Origin: Glossina fuscipes
Taxonomy: Eukaryota > Arthropoda > Insecta > Diptera > Glossinidae
NCBI RefSeq assembly: GCF_014805625.2
Contig: NW_023998414.1
Location: 31,757,170-31,821,169 of the forward strand
Direction: 5' to 3'
Length of the DNA: 64,000 nt
Shown here: piece after piece, positions 36,205 to 50,165 of the stretch
Position numbering within the stretch: the first letter of the stretch is position 1
Layout: the number at the start of each line of letters is the position of its first letter
Notes under the pieces: generated by a model
What the model saw: the letters and a program-made list of their open reading frames with translations, nothing else
Told to the model about the DNA's origin: nothing
Databases searched by the model: none
Made by a program: the position numbers and the translations under genes

Positions 36205-36266
36205 ATATATATATATATATATATATATAAACAAATAAATAAATAAATAAATAAATAAATAAAAAT
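36205..36266. repeat. (AT)n followed by (AAAT)n
   Basis: About 25 bases of AT then nine tetranucleotide AAAT units. The minus-strand frame across it (Tyr-Ile, Leu-Phe-Ile) is an artefact. Confidence 0.95.
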
Positions 36267-36522
36267 AAAAAGAAAAAAAAATAGTTCAAGCACGTATGTT
36301 TAAATGTATATTTCATTATGACACTTTACTGTAATATGTACACACAGCTGTACACGTGCATGAATATTTTAACATAATAATTTATACATTTGCGGTTTAA
36401 GTTTTTCCTATATGAGCATCAGATTTTTGGTGCATGTTTTTCTTGTCACATTTTTTATTCCTCCTAGGATATAATAAAAGTAGTGAGACGAATCAAATGG
36501 AATTTTTTTAATTTATAAAAAA

Positions 36523-36524
<2 letters not shown>

Positions 36525-36558
<34 letters not shown>
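36525..36558. repeat. (AT)17 microsatellite
   Basis: Uninterrupted AT dinucleotides. Confidence 0.95.
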
Positions 36559-36559
<1 letters not shown>

Positions 36560-36561
<2 letters not shown>

Positions 36562-38669
36562 TTAAATAGATGTAAACAGTATGGTTGTGTGTTTAAACCA
36601 AATTAACACAATAGTTTAATTGTGTGATATCATCATGAACATCATTAACATTATCGCTGTGATTACGTGATAAAAACACAAAATACACATCATTCAACCA
36701 AATAATATTTATATACACGTATCGATATACTGTCAAAAAAGTATCAAGACAATTTTAGATTAAATTCATTTAATTTCAAGAATTTTAAAAAAATTCATGA
36801 CTAAAGATGTATTCAAAAAATCGATTATGATTTCCAACTCAACTTTCTCTAGTTGTATTATTATTCATCAACTTGATTTTATAGCTCGTATAATATTTCA
36901 ATACGTCCTTGGGGCAAAATTGCGATTTGCAGGTTGTATAAAAAAAAAAAAAGAAGACGAAGAAGATGGTCAGACAAGTGTAGATTTATTCAGAAAATAA
37001 TACGATCGGTATCAAATCGATCGATATACTAAAAGATCAGACTATCGGAAGTCCTTCTGTTTGTTGCATGCATCGTAATATGTACTTGTATAGCGCAGCA
37101 CTGTAAGATTTACAAATGATTGTGTCAGCACAATCATTGTGAACAATAATAGCAAAGTTTCCTACGCAGCGTAATTGTTAGGTTGAATTGCCAATCACAA
37201 TTGATCCTTTGGAATTTCTGCATAATGGATCACAATAGCTGCTTGCCACAGTTTTGAACTAAGACTTTCACTTTAGTTTTGCATTCGGGCTAAAGTTAAT
37301 GTAAACATTAACCACAGCCCAGAACAATGATCTCATCTCATAGACACTCGCCGATTAAATAGTTGATGGAAAGCATTCAACGAAAGCAGGTTGACAAGTG
37401 TTTTTACTCATGCTGATCATTAATCATTCGTCAAAACAAGGTTATTCCTCATTTCTTCATTCGATCAGGATAGCGCAGAACAGGTTTCTCATGCATCAGT
37501 TCTTGTCCATTTGCTTGATGTTTTTAAAAGGTGAACGCGAAAAAAATTCTTGTAAGATCTAATTTTATTTAATTCAAGATTAATGCAACCCATCGATACG
37601 AGTGATAAAAAAATGGATTTTTTTTAGCTTTATACATAAACCCATTGCCCAATTTCTTCGGAAGAGTCAAGTTTGTGAATGCTTCGAATTTTTTTCTACA
37701 AATCCTTCCAAGAAATTGCAATGGATCAATGTCTGCAAAAAAGTGAAAACTAATTTAAAAATGAGTCCCGCTAACAGATTCACTTTTATGGGAACTGATA
37801 TCTGCCGAAGAAGACTCGATTGATAATTGTCGCGTCGATTGACGGATATCAATTAAGACTCGAAAGCAAACCAGGGAAAAGAATGCGAGATCATTTTAAG
37901 GCTCCTAATAAAAAAAAGTATTATAATGAATGATTTATCTGAAATTGAAATGTATATTTGTGTTTTCTCGCTTCATATTCGATAAGTTCCATCACTTTTT
38001 TGACTGAGTGTGTGAAACGTATGTAAAGCAATTGAATGAATTAAGTTCTATATTAATATATTTATAATTCTGTTTGCATGGGTATGTTTACCATTAACTT
38101 ATCGAATTAATTACTTATGCTTGAACATCGTAGAATATTTGCGAGATTTTAAGGTTTATCGTTATTAAAATTCGTTTATATTTAGTTCAACTCAAACGTG
38201 CATTGAAAACTGTAATTACGCGTTAATGAAAAAGCTCAAGTTAAGATGCCGCCACAACAATAGCAATCAAAAAAACTGCTATAATAATTTCCATAAAAAA
38301 AAAGAAGAAAAATATTTAAAAAAATAAATAAATAAAGAGAAAAACACGCTTGCATTTGTACACAGACACGCACTTGTAAGTTATTTAAATTTTTAAGTGA
38401 AACACTCACTTTGCTTACACTTCACTCAGTTAGTTCATCTTACTTGTGTACACACATTCACGGGGATTCATATGACTATGGACGGCTTCCTATGTATGTA
38501 TGTATGTATGTATGGATGTGTATGCGCACAAACAAACACAAAAATCCATTCATATAGAAACGAATACATTAACGTAGTTATATACTCCCAACAATTGTGC
38601 TGTGAAATGAAACACTTAACACTTTTGCAACAAGTGCTGTCTGATTTTGTGTGAGAATGTGTTATAAAG
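36560..38669. other. AT-rich DNA, one clean hairpin, no gene
   Basis: A perfect 10 bp inverted repeat with a 4 nt loop (AATGATTGTG tcag CACAATCATT) lies at 37115-37138. It is too short for a microRNA precursor and no longer pairing surrounds it. There is a (ATGT)n run at 38491-38513. Frames of 60-85 codons are anonymous. Confidence 0.5.
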
Positions 38670-38733
38670 TATATATATATATATGTATGTATATATTTAT
38701 GTATGTATTTATGTATTTATTTATGTATTTATG

Positions 38734-38788
<55 letters not shown>

Positions 38789-38792
38789 ATGT
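38670..38792. repeat. Compound (AT)n/(ATGT)n/(ATTT)n/(GT)n microsatellite
   Basis: An imperfect block of AT, ATGT and ATTT units leads into about 38 bases of pure AT and then GTGTGT. It looks like the slippage-driven decay of a single dinucleotide array. Confidence 0.95.
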
Positions 38793-41154
38793 GAATAAAC
38801 GAGTTCGAATCTACGTTTGTCTTTACGTAGAGTATATGAAGTTGTTTTTTTAAATTTATTCATTTATCATAAGTGTCTGCGAAGACAAAAGTTTATTCTT
38901 GTTTTGCTGTTTTCAGTATTCAATCTTAAAATGCATAAGTACAAAGAAAAGTGCACTTCAAGGCAAATGTCACACTAGCAAAGTGTCAAATGTTGCATTA
39001 TTATGATATATATATATTTATATATATATATATATATTTTTTTTTTAAATTTACTTTCACACATACCATAACATGATATAACAATTTGCTTAACACAAAT
39101 GCAGCACCTTGAGATTTGCATTGAAAACACAACGACGTAACTAACATATATGCAGAACTTTTTATCAAAAAAAAGATTCTCTCATCTTAAATTAAGTTTC
39201 AATGACATAATCCTTTCGCTGGCTGATAGTTTTTCCTGTCATCAACTTGAAGCAACATGTCGAAAATATTGAACTTTTTAAAGCGATTGAAAAGATACAT
39301 GAAAATCACACTAATAGCAGATATGTGATTGTAGACTTCTTCTTCTTGTTCTTCTTCGCACTATTCTATCTTATCTAGATTACTTATCACGACTACGAAT
39401 GCATGGTGCAGCTATCTTGCAATTCGCATAAGCTACACATATATTATTTTATCATTTGGACGTTCTTCGGCCTAACGGTGCAATTAAATCGTAAAGAATT
39501 TCAAACGAAAATGTGTCATCATTTTTGAGGTCAATGAACGTTAACCTTGCCACACCGCTAGTGGCTGAAAACTGATGCAACCTTACAAAGTCATATGCTT
39601 GAAGTGTAAGTAAAGCAGTTTTTTATGTGCAGACTTGTTCACTGTGCACTCACTATACATTTCAGATTAAACCATCTTGGAAGTAGAACATAGATGGTAG
39701 AAGACGACAATAAGCATCAAAGGACTTGAATCCGCATAAGATCCTGTGCTGTGCTGTGCTGTGCTGTGCTGTGCTGTTCCACGTGACGTCCGTAGTTATC
39801 CGTTGTCGCCCAAGTCGGCAAGACTAAGACTTTGCAGAAAATGCAATTACGCCCAAGAAAAATAGTAAAATTTCCTTAGCGAGCAAAATCAATCTGTGGC
39901 AATCAATTACTTTTCGATTATATTTGAGTCAAATCATAAGTCTTCGATGTCTCCCATTGCATAGCGGTCAACAGAAAGTGCCCAGCAAAACGCAGAACAA
40001 CCTACTGAATCGAGTCGTTAAAAATGGAACTGATTGATCAGTTGAGCGATTAATAAAGAATCGTGTACTTCTCTCTCACTAACTATTTAGATGCATGCAT
40101 TTTTAAGAACTTGAGCAAAAGTTTTATTCTAACCTAGGTACAGCTATATTCGATAAATAACGTAAAGCTTTGCGAAAAATTAACAACTGTTGCCTGCTAT
40201 TAGAAATTAATTTTTAAAATTTATACATTTATGTATATTGTGGCGAAAACTTCAACAAAGAGGAATAATTAAAAGATATATTCAACGATTTCGAATTATA
40301 CGCAACTTTTAATGTATAAACAAGAAAGATCAACACTTATATCCGCTTTGCCTTAACGCTCGATTGAGTCATTACATGAAAGAAATGCTGAACGACAACT
40401 GCTTTAATGTTGAAGAAGTTGAATAATTATTTTTGTATTACTCTTTGTTCAACAAGTAGCCAAATAAAAAACTTAATGCTACACATTATACGTATGTACG
40501 TACATAAGCTTTAACTATATAAAAAGAAGAATATCTTTAACTGCATATCAAAAAGGAAAAAAAAATTTAAAAATATTTTGCCGCAATTACGTTAGTCTTT
40601 CGTCTTTGGTAGACTGCCGGTAGGCTGCTGGTAGACAACTATCCTTTTAACATAGAATATCTATTCGAAATTTAAGTCGCTACTGGGGACAACATGTAAT
40701 GAGACTGCGTACGCCCTACGATATCGATGTGTATACCTTTTTGGTTAGGTTGGTATAGCTATCGTGAACAGCTGACATACATTTCGTATCTATCCGTCTT
40801 GCTTCAAAAGTTTTCAATATTTTTCAAGAAATTTTTCTTGCTAAGCGTGATAATGATTTAAAATCCTGAATTACTGGCAATGAAGCTATGACTCGCTCGA
40901 AGCAGCTTAACAATCTAATGAATATCGTCCTATAGGTCAACAAAGAAAAATCGCTGACGACAAGAATCTTTAAACCAAAAAAAAAGCGTTAGTATTATTA
41001 TCTGCCAAAAAAATTATATTCGATCGTGCCCGTGATCCTTAAAAAAAAAAAAGGAAAAAACCATATATACCATATATAGGTATATATGCTATATTTAACG
41101 AGTAACACGTAAAAAACGTGAAAAGCAAAAGTGTTCACAGTTTTTAGTAAATAG
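38793..41154. other. AT-rich DNA, no gene recognised
   Basis: (AT)n at 39006-39037 and the pentanucleotide array at 39744. No frame longer than 60 codons begins with ATG in this stretch and no transposon motif was recognised. Confidence 0.55.
39744..39777 (+). repeat. (CTGTG)6 pentanucleotide microsatellite
   Basis: Six perfect CTGTG units plus a partial seventh. It is the only pentanucleotide array seen in the window and is GC-richer than its surroundings. Confidence 0.95.
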
Positions 41155-41425
41155 GCGTGTGGGTGTGTTGTAGGCGTGTTCTTTGAAAAACTTGGCTTCT
41201 TTTCAAGGTCTCTTGCAAGTTTGTAAGCGGTATTTTCATTTTTGCGAACGGGAGAATGTTTACCGCAAATACTACACAGCTGCGCAAACGGACAGATGGA
41301 CGGGCGCGCATGCTTAAGCGCATTCGGAATGCGAGGAATTTGAATACTTTATAGGGTTTTTGAAGCTTGCTTCTGTGCCTTGCAAAGGCTTTGAAAAATA
41401 ATGAATTTATACCACACGATAAAAT
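41155..41425 (-). repeat. Dispersed fly repeat, copy C (inverted)
   Basis: Boxes appear in reverse order relative to the 2.0 and 7.3 kb copies: aaacggacagatggacgg (the gtccgtctgtccg core reversed), then atactttatagggtttttga, ttctgtgccttgcaaaggc and a tttataccacac end. This order (core, ctttataggg, gtt(g/a)ca) is the one I know from the widespread fly repeat. Boundaries are approximate. Confidence 0.65.
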
Positions 41426-41539
41426 AGCGTAGGTGTGGCTCGCACTTTTTTATAGATACTATACAGTATCGCCCATAGGATATACATTTTTGTAGATTTA
41501 TCAGCTGTAGTTTAAGAGTAATGGGCAAAAAACCAAATT

Positions 41540-41905
41540 TTTAAACTTTTTGAAAAAAAAAAGTTTCATCAGTTTACGTAATATTGCACGCTTACCCTGC
41601 TACCAATTTGGCCCATTCTCAATATCAACCTTCGTGCAAGAGCTTCCAATGTTTCTGTCGATAGCTTCATTTTTGCGGCCGAGGAAATGCCTACAACAGA
41701 CATAATAGAGAAAACATGACACGGAAAGACAAACAGACGCATAGACAGACATGCTTAAAATTTGTTGTTGATCAAGAACATATATACGTTGTGGGATCTC
41801 TGAGGTTTTCTTCTGGGCGTTGCAAACGCGTTTCGAAAAAATGAATACACTCCTTATCCTTCGGTGATGGATATAAAAAGGCGGGATGTTATTTCCCTGG
41901 CCCTG
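41540..41905 (-). repeat. Dispersed fly repeat, copy D (inverted)
   Basis: A second copy lies about 300 bases after copy C in the same orientation: acggaaagacaaacagacgc and atagacagacatgc (core), ttgttgatcaagaacatata, cgttgtgggatctctgaggt, ttcttctgggcgttgcaaac and a decayed end. A tccctggccctggccctggc triplication of CCTGGC follows at about 41896-41915. The 122-codon minus frame across this copy (41600-41968) is a translation of the repeat and not a gene. Confidence 0.65.
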
Positions 41906-41914
41906 GCCCTGGCA

Positions 41915-43863
41915 GAATATCGATAATTCATGTCCAAGCATCTTAAACAATATTTCGCTATTGATCACAATATCTGTTTATTGGAATTGCTACGGAAACG
42001 GAACCCTTTCTCTCGCAAGTCTCGCAAAAAGCGTTACATTTTAATAGACTCTTAACTAATTATTAATCCTTCATCTGCAGCCGATATCGATACAAAATTG
42101 TGATTGAAAAACAACTGTGAAACTATGGATAGCAAGCATCGCATTAAGATGTAATAAGAGAAGCTACAGCAATGAACGAAGAGTATATAGCACGAAAGTG
42201 AGTTAAACAAAATTTTTTCAGTGAAATTCCGAACAATGAGATAAAACTTTATTGCGGATAGATCTGCATATAGCGAATCGGGAAGATTTATTCTTGACAC
42301 AATACAATCAAATTTCTTCCAACTAAAATTATAAGTGAGTAGGAAAGATATGAAGTTAAGTGCATGCGGTCAGGATTCTTGCATTGTAACGAGTGAATTG
42401 CACACTTATTGCATTATAGCAATAGCTGTTATCAGCGACGCAGTATTCTAATGAAAAAAGGCTAAATAATGGGCACCCGTTATAATTTATATGAAACACT
42501 ACGGGTAAGACAATATGCTTGAGGGCTTTTATGTTTATTTTGTTTTGATTTTTCAAACTAAAACAACTAGAACAACATCCAAATACGTAAACAAGCAAAA
42601 CAGTGCGGGTAAAAAACGTGCTCAAAATGCATTACTAAAGAAATGCGCACTATTACATTGTTTTACTCAGTCCAAAAGTCATAAGAGTATAGAATTTTGT
42701 ATTAATTTCACAAGACCGCAATATAATGCCAAACAACATGCAATTAAGTCATTAATTGATAATCAAAATTAATCAAGAACTTTTGACTTTGGTTTTTTTT
42801 CTTCGTGTTATTTTCCCAGTTTTTTGAATTTCTTTCTTTTAGCTCAGGAATTGAAAGCGAGTTAAGTCAACCGACTCTACGGATCTCTAATAGTATTTTG
42901 TAGACTAGAAAACTATGAGATTAAAAATGACACCGATGGCTGGTTTTGAATTCTTCACTTCTCTCAATCGATCAAAATCATCAATTATCCCAAGGGGGTG
43001 GTGGCGCTCGTATATGTTTTTCTTTATTTTCCTATCGTGAGGTTCTCATTATATTGGATTTAGGGGAGAAATCTGCCGAAAATATTAGGCAGTAATAATG
43101 CTGAAGACTCATTTAAACCTACCTAAAAGCGTTTCAGAGCATTCGAAAAAACTCGTGAGGTAAGAGAAGACTTGTGTGTCATTTTGTATGGCCAACATCA
43201 TAGGTATAGCTGGAAAAGCCTCATTCATCGTTAAGAGAGATATTTCATTATTTTATATATAGATCGTTCTAGTTAGTGATGTTTCGATATCGAGAAAGCT
43301 TTGTGTATCGTTTCATATCAAAATTCACGTTTCTCACTTTGTACATACAAGCTTCCTGGAAAATATACGCCTTATGATATCACTCAAGCGTAACACTATC
43401 TAAACTCGGTTTCATGTAATTTTCTAATATTTTTTCAAAACTAGAGGTACACGGCTTGGAAAATAAATTGATATGACCGATACAGTCTTGGCATATTGTA
43501 ATGTATGCTATTATCGATTTTTGAATACGATATAATGACATCAGTATAATTCCATACTCGTGATGAAAGAAATGCTTGCTTGAGTTCTTTTTATTCCAAA
43601 ATACTGTATAAGCGAATCGTGCAAACATACCTACATGTACATGTGCGCACATGAACATTAATATAACTAGAAATCGTTTACCTTCTCAAAAACAAGTGAA
43701 TAGAAGGGATTTTTTTTTTGTTTTTTTTTTTCTCGCTACAATAGCAATTTCACTAAAGGCCATATTAAATTATGCTACAAAGATATATGTGCACGGTTAC
43801 GTATATCTAACTACATTTCCATGTGCATAGGTGTATATGAATACAGGCATATCCGAACAAATT

Positions 43864-43864
<1 letters not shown>
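41915..43864. other. AT-rich DNA, no gene recognised
   Basis: Five overlapping frames of 82-92 codons on both strands between 42052 and 43658 show no domain or conserved-looking segment. Poly-T is present at about 43709-43731. Confidence 0.5.

Positions 43865-43907
<43 letters not shown>
43865..43907. repeat. (AT)n microsatellite
   Basis: AT dinucleotides with one CA interruption, ending in ataacgcg. Confidence 0.95.
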
Positions 43908-43908
<1 letters not shown>

Positions 43909-44230
43909 CGCGTATATAACTACTACCTATGCTTGTTTCAAGTTATGTATATACAAGAAAAAGGAAAAAAAAAAAAAAAACAAGCTCTACGTTAAAATAC
44001 ATTTTCCCGGACATTTGCCAACAACTGTGTCGTTGTTGTCACTGTTCACCGATTCTTTACTTTTAATATTGTTGCTGTTGTTTTGCCGGCTGTTTTCCGT
44101 TCTTTCAATTTTTTTCTTCTTGTACTATTTCGCCATGTCTTCGCATACTTTTATATTCATTATTTTGTTTATATGTTGTGTTTGCTGACTTTTTTTTTTT
44201 TCATTTATTTTGTTTCCTTTCCTTTTTTCT

Positions 44231-44271
44231 CTTTCTCTCTCTCTCTCTCTGTCTCTCTTACTCTCTTTTAT
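44231..44271 (+). repeat. (CT)n microsatellite
   Basis: CT dinucleotides with single GT and TA interruptions; part of a longer pyrimidine-rich stretch from about 44205. Confidence 0.9.
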
Positions 44272-44482
44272 GTACACTCTGCCATCATCTGCTCTGTTGT
44301 AGTAACCGGTTGGAGTATAAGTTAAGTGGGATAAAATGATGTTCCTTCTGTACTTAAAAGAAAGAAAAAAAGTAGCGACATTATTAAAATTTAACTAATA
44401 TTATCTTCGTATATAAAGACTGATATAGTTTATCAGTAAAGTTTTTTTTTTAGTGCTGCACATGTGTTACTTTGATACTACT

Positions 44483-44484
<2 letters not shown>

Positions 44485-44525
<41 letters not shown>

Positions 44526-44533
44526 ATATATAT
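44485..44533. repeat. (AT)n microsatellite with GT interruptions
   Basis: About 28 bases of pure AT followed by TATG-interrupted AT. Confidence 0.95.
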
Positions 44534-47500
44534 GTACGTCGTTTTTAGTGCCAACGTTTAAGAGTAGAGTTCAAGTCGAATAAAGTTGAAATCCCCTAAT
44601 ATAAAAATAATTGAGATAAGTTATTTTCGGCTTCGAATCAGTTTTTGATGTCCATCATTAGTTTGCGGCAAATTACAAAAAACTTTTTACAAATCATTAT
44701 TATTATTCACGATCAAAATTTTATGGTTCAACAGATATGTATTCGTAAGTTCTGGTGTTCACGTCTTAAACTATTATTCACTAAATTCTTTCGTTGAAAA
44801 ATTATCATATTTAGAATATTCCGCTCGATCCACCCAACTTACTTAAAGCACGTAATTGAAACATCTCGTGCTCACAGGTTATACAGACAAAGCCTAACTA
44901 GGCAATGTGGCCGCGGATAACGGCAACCGTTGACTACGTTAGAGTATTCTGGTTTGTTAAGAAGCCATTACGGCACAAACTACTAAATATACAGAGTAGA
45001 TATCTCGTGGAAGGCTCTAAAAAAAATCCACAATTACGTTCATTAAAGGGTCTACTGAGCCGAGCCAAGCTCATTGCATCACTTAGGTCGGTATAACTTA
45101 AGTCACGTCCCAAACTAGTATTTGAGTCAATGCGATATTTTACGCATTCAAATACTAATATTTGCGAATAGCATGCTACAGATGCCGCACACGATCTCAT
45201 TCGTCATTTTCCTAGTTCGGGAATAGGGTATATTGAACACACCAGCTGAACCCGACATCAGACATTTATCAACACGATTCTAGAGACTGTAGAGAAAAAG
45301 CTAGCCCAAGCTAAATTACCGTAAAAGAAGGTTGATTTTTGACAATGGACTTACATTGGAGCATATGCTGTAAATCTATGCCTAACTATGAGAAATCAAA
45401 AGGATCTAAAACTGCACAACAACCAGCTCGAAACGAGAGAGCAATAATTAGGCGACCACATGCAAATATCGTACGATATATAATATAAAGAAAGAATCGT
45501 ATCGTTTCTGAAGCGTAATAGAGAAAGCTCTAGAGCTAATTCCTGCAACTGAACACCATGTCAGCTTCTATGAAAAATCTGTGCGGCGATCTGAATGATC
45601 TATTGTACTCAACTAAGATTCATATTTGAAAGCTATACGGATTCTTCAACTATTGTCGATCGTTATCGTTGGGACTGATTTATTTATAATAATAGATAAG
45701 AATGATAATCATTTTAGAACAAACTTTCATCTTGAGAGAAAACTTTCAAGATTTCAATAACGATTTCACAAAGCAAACTCATGCGAGAACAGAGTTTGAA
45801 CAGAGTTTTCAAAGGCACATCCTAAGCACGATAATAATTATAAATCTGCTAATAGGGAAACGAAGAGCGAGGATGAGGGCCGCCATGTACATGGGTGCAC
45901 TTAATAGAAGCGGGTGTCAACAAAATTTGCTCGATCAACTTTTCGTATATAAAACTTCAGTTTGAACATTAAAGTGAACTGTTTAAATAATCTCTTAAAT
46001 AATCAAAAATTATATGGGAAAATAATTGTGGGCATGGCGTCGTTGCATAGAAGACTTAAACAAGTCTTTCTCAAATCGTCATGATCCCAAGAAATTTTAT
46101 GCTTTTCATTGGAATTTGTTGACAACATCGTTACAATAATATTCGAGTGAATGAAGTTTTGATAAATTAATTTAAACATTATTTATTAACAAGAGTGTTG
46201 ATCTTTTAGTCGAAAATTGAACTTATGCACTTAAATACTTGCCAAATCATTTGACAATGAATATTTTTCACATTCTTACCTCGACCCGCCCTCTTGACTT
46301 ATATTTCATCACATATTGCCATGCACGTTGAATGACTTTATGCTTTGTATTGTGCACCATTTACATTTCTAGCCGAAGGAGCCCCTAACAGTAAGCATGC
46401 CACGCCAGAATTACTTCGCTCTTAGTTTTTTTTTTTTTTTAGTACTTTTAAAAAAGAATTTTTTTCAATACTCAATGCTCAATGACCTCCTCGAATATGA
46501 TTTTCATCTCAAAAGTGATCAAAGTGATAAGTTTAAGCAGTTACTATGTCGTTACATTAATACGCGTTAAACTGCATACTCAAAAGTTATCGATATCTTC
46601 ACATGTTTCAAATGACATAATAATTTGAACACACCGCACCGTATGATATCGCATGTGGGAAGTGTCATTGCCATAACTCTGAGGAGCTTCAAACAGCTGA
46701 CGTTCGTTAAACGGCTGCTATTAACAAAGGCAGTCATGTATGTAAGGTATTTGCTGCCATTTAGTGTGGAATTAAAAAAAGTTTAAAAACCGATTTTGTT
46801 TTTTTTTTTTTAATTTTCCAACTATCTACATTTGCTGCATATAAGCTCGAAAGCATTTAAAATTCCCTAGCAGGTCTCTTGCACTTTTACTGGACTATAA
46901 ATCTGAACATTTTCTTATAAGAAATATACTTGACCTTTGGAGCAAAAGATGGTCGACTATGAAGTACACTGCATTAGTTTACCTGCTATTAGAATGGTTT
47001 GGTAAATGTTAGCAGCACTATTCCGGATTATGTTACCCTACCCACTGCTATTAACAGGGAGGGTAATTTCCGCCTAAGACGGATTTCAATAAATGACTTA
47101 TATTATTCCGCTGTTCGAACGGTGCTTAATTTGTTATGGCGGTACCTAATTACGGCCTCAAAACACTAGTTGCACTATTCGCAGCTATTCCCTGCATTCT
47201 GCATAGAAAATGAGAGAAGTAATGACTATTGTTGGACATAGTGCATTGAAAAAGTGTTTTCACTTCAGTTTTTCTAGGAAATCGGGAGCAACATTAGGTA
47301 AAAGTGCCAACAACAATACATAAGTCTCAGAATCCCGAAATTAGATCTGTTCGCATAAAATGCATCATCGAGACGTGTACATTGTACTTATAGGTTGTGT
47401 ATAAAGCGCCCAAAGGCGGACGGCTTCGACATCATTTTCAATCTCTTATATTTTGTAATTATCCCGACAAAAAATTCGCGGCTTCTGGTGATTTCAAAGT

Positions 47501-48518
47501 TCATAATTGACTGTAGTTGTCTTACACAACTCCAGAGAGAAGCGGATATTATAGGTCTTGAAAAGAGCACAGCTCTTCAACGAATCAACTCAGAGGTCAA
47601 GCCTTAACAGAGGGTTTTCAACAAAATACACTACATCTCGTTCTTACTTCGTATTTACTTGTCCGGAAGTGTAGCCGAATAGGTAAAAACTACAACTAAC
47701 AAGTCAGTATTCGCGTCATTGTCATTCCAGCATTTTCACAGCTTGCTGAAACATAAACGATCTCCTACGACGATCCAAGAAGGATCCAAATGGTACAAGT
47801 TATCGCGTAATTGCAATCTATTTCACTAGAGTCTAAGCCATAGAATCCGTGCACGGACAAGAAATTTAATATCGAACGATCTAATTAGCGATAACCAAAA
47901 CGACATCGCTTGTGCCAAGCCAAGATTAGAATCCAATTCGCATTCATGAACGGTAACTTCCAGGTCTTGTCTCGACCTCCTTGACCGCGTATAGCGAAAG
48001 GCTATTGCCCACCGCCACGTCTTGTCCTCTTTTAATTGCAGGGACGTACTTTGGAGCAACGTGCAATGCCAGATACTTTTACGACTTTCACGCTAACAGA
48101 CCAAATCTTAAGATCATATGGCATCTTTTGCTTATATTCCTCTTTCGCTTTCTACTCTTCATCTGAAATGTACTCCTTAAGCAAATTCTTACGTTTCTTC
48201 GCTGCATGTCACTGTTATCGTATGCTCGTACTCTTTACTTCTTGTAGCGTTACTCTCATCAAATATGCATAATTCCGACATATTCCGCTAATTGGTCAGT
48301 AAAAGCCTAGCTCTGTAGCTATTGAACATTCTTACTGCTTAAAAATCGATGCTAAGTAGGTACAAGACCTATTTGTAAGGTCACGGACAATATACACGCA
48401 ATTCTAAGTAAAACCAAATAGACGACAATTTGACGGCCTCATGGTTCGTACCTGAATGTGGACAAACTTTTCTACTCGGCTAGTTTCTGAATCGAACGTG
48501 GTTAGCATACAATATGAC

Positions 48519-48522
<4 letters not shown>
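44534..48522. other. AT-rich DNA, one long hairpin, no gene
   Basis: Opposed frames at 44905-45200, and frames at 45702-45965, 47395-47607 and 47826-48272, are anonymous. The segment 47380-48250 is somewhat more GC-balanced than its surroundings and has a tttaattgcag splice-acceptor-like site at about 48031-48041. No continuous coding exon follows it. A bulged inverted repeat lies at 45116-45157. Confidence 0.45.
45116..45157. repeat. 15 bp-arm inverted repeat with a 4-base bulge
   Basis: The left arm TAGTATTTGA-gtca-ATGCG pairs with CGCATTCAAATACTA across an 8-base AT-rich centre. Apart from the inserted gtca the arms are fully complementary. It may be a decayed short transposon or a simple cruciform-forming site. 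Confidence 0.75.

Positions 48523-48565
<43 letters not shown>
48523..48565. repeat. (AT)21 microsatellite
   Basis: The longest uninterrupted AT array in the window, about 43 bases. Confidence 0.95.
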
Positions 48566-48569
<4 letters not shown>

Positions 48570-49121
48570 AACACATTTTATCCGCCTCCTTTTCGATTAT
48601 TCATATCATCGTCCGAATGTTTTTCAAAACGAAATTTATTAACGCATACATATATGAAAATGTCAGAATTTTTCCTTAGCTGTCGTATAGAATCAGGTAT
48701 AAGTTGGTATAAGTGAAGCGAACTCCTAGTCAAGCGTTTTATGACGAGCACATCCATTTTATTGGTGCGATGTTCATACAACCAAAGGCTGTCATGTCAA
48801 CTGTTCACTTGACCATATATGTAGAACATTTATCTCCGAAACTCATTTACTCAAATTCTCTTATGTGTTATAAATTCTATTAAGTGACATTATATTGTAG
48901 TCTAAAAATAAACTGAGATTTTTAACCGACAACAATTTCCGATATAACGAACTGAGCTTATGTTCGTAACATAATCAGCGACTAAGAGAGCTGCACTGAA
49001 ACTTTAACTAATAGGTTTAATTTTGTATATAAATTCATGTAATAAAATTGTTTCTTTATGAGAACTGAGTAAATCGATTGACATAAAAATGAACATTAAC
49101 ACACGCACCAACATGCGCATC

Positions 49122-49168
<47 letters not shown>

Positions 49169-49910
49169 ACATACTCAAACATACACACATGTATATATAT
49201 ATATATATATGTAACACGAAAATGTTGATCACAGTTTTGTGTTTACCTTTATTAAAACAGTAAAGTGGAATGTGGAACTATTTTGCACCCTGATATAGAG
49301 TTATTCGTCGGCTAGCCGTTGGTAACAGTAATAGAGAAAACTTTAACTTGAAACAACTTTTTTCATCTCTTTTTCTTGTTTTTTGTTTTTTGATATAATT
49401 AAAAGCTATACTTGCATTTTTTCTCAATAACAATCATAAATCAAGCATATGAGAGCTCAGAGGGGAATTGCTATAAATTACAACACAAAGTCTGGTCCAA
49501 TATGTACCAACAATGTTTTCTTCTTTTTTTTTTTTTCTTTTTCTGTGTATTTTTTATACATATTTACATACCTATGAATATATAAATGTGTCAGTGTATG
49601 TTTAAAAATTGCCGCCAGGCTGAAACAACCACACACATATTTTCATCAAAATACTGGCGGGAAATTTTTATGAAGAAAAAACAGACATAAGCAAAAAAAA
49701 ATAAATAAATAAATAATATAAACATATGTACACGGCGCACATACATACGTATATTAGATTGAATGTGAGACATGAAGTCAGTTTAGGTACAATTTTATAT
49801 ATTAGCATAAAGTTAACCTTTCAACTAAAACATGAAAGTATAAAAAAGGAGAAATTTATTTTATGTAAAGGTGTTTGGTTAATAAAAATGTTTACTTTTT
49901 AGCATTACGT

Positions 49911-49949
<39 letters not shown>

Positions 49950-50128
49950 TGAATATGTTTGTGCATAAATATACTTTTGCAATTTTTAGTTTACTCAACC
50001 ATAAGTGCAACAAATTCATTGCTGAACGTTTTCTATGTTTTTCGACATAAATTTCAAATTCACTCCGAAATACGCCACAAAACATAAAAATATTGACCGT
50101 AAAAAATAATAAATAAATAAGTAAATAA

Positions 50129-50165
<37 letters not shown>

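Noticed and set aside
37115..37138. microRNA precursor
   Set aside because: Only a 10 bp stem with a 4 nt loop; flanking bases do not extend the pairing to precursor length.
37886..37900. Match to the bantam microRNA (gagatcatttt)
   Set aside because: Only about 11 bases match and the rest of the mature sequence differs; no hairpin surrounds it.
41600..41968. 122-codon minus frame as a gene
   Set aside because: It lies across the dispersed fly repeat (copy D) and reflects its GACAGAC-type core.
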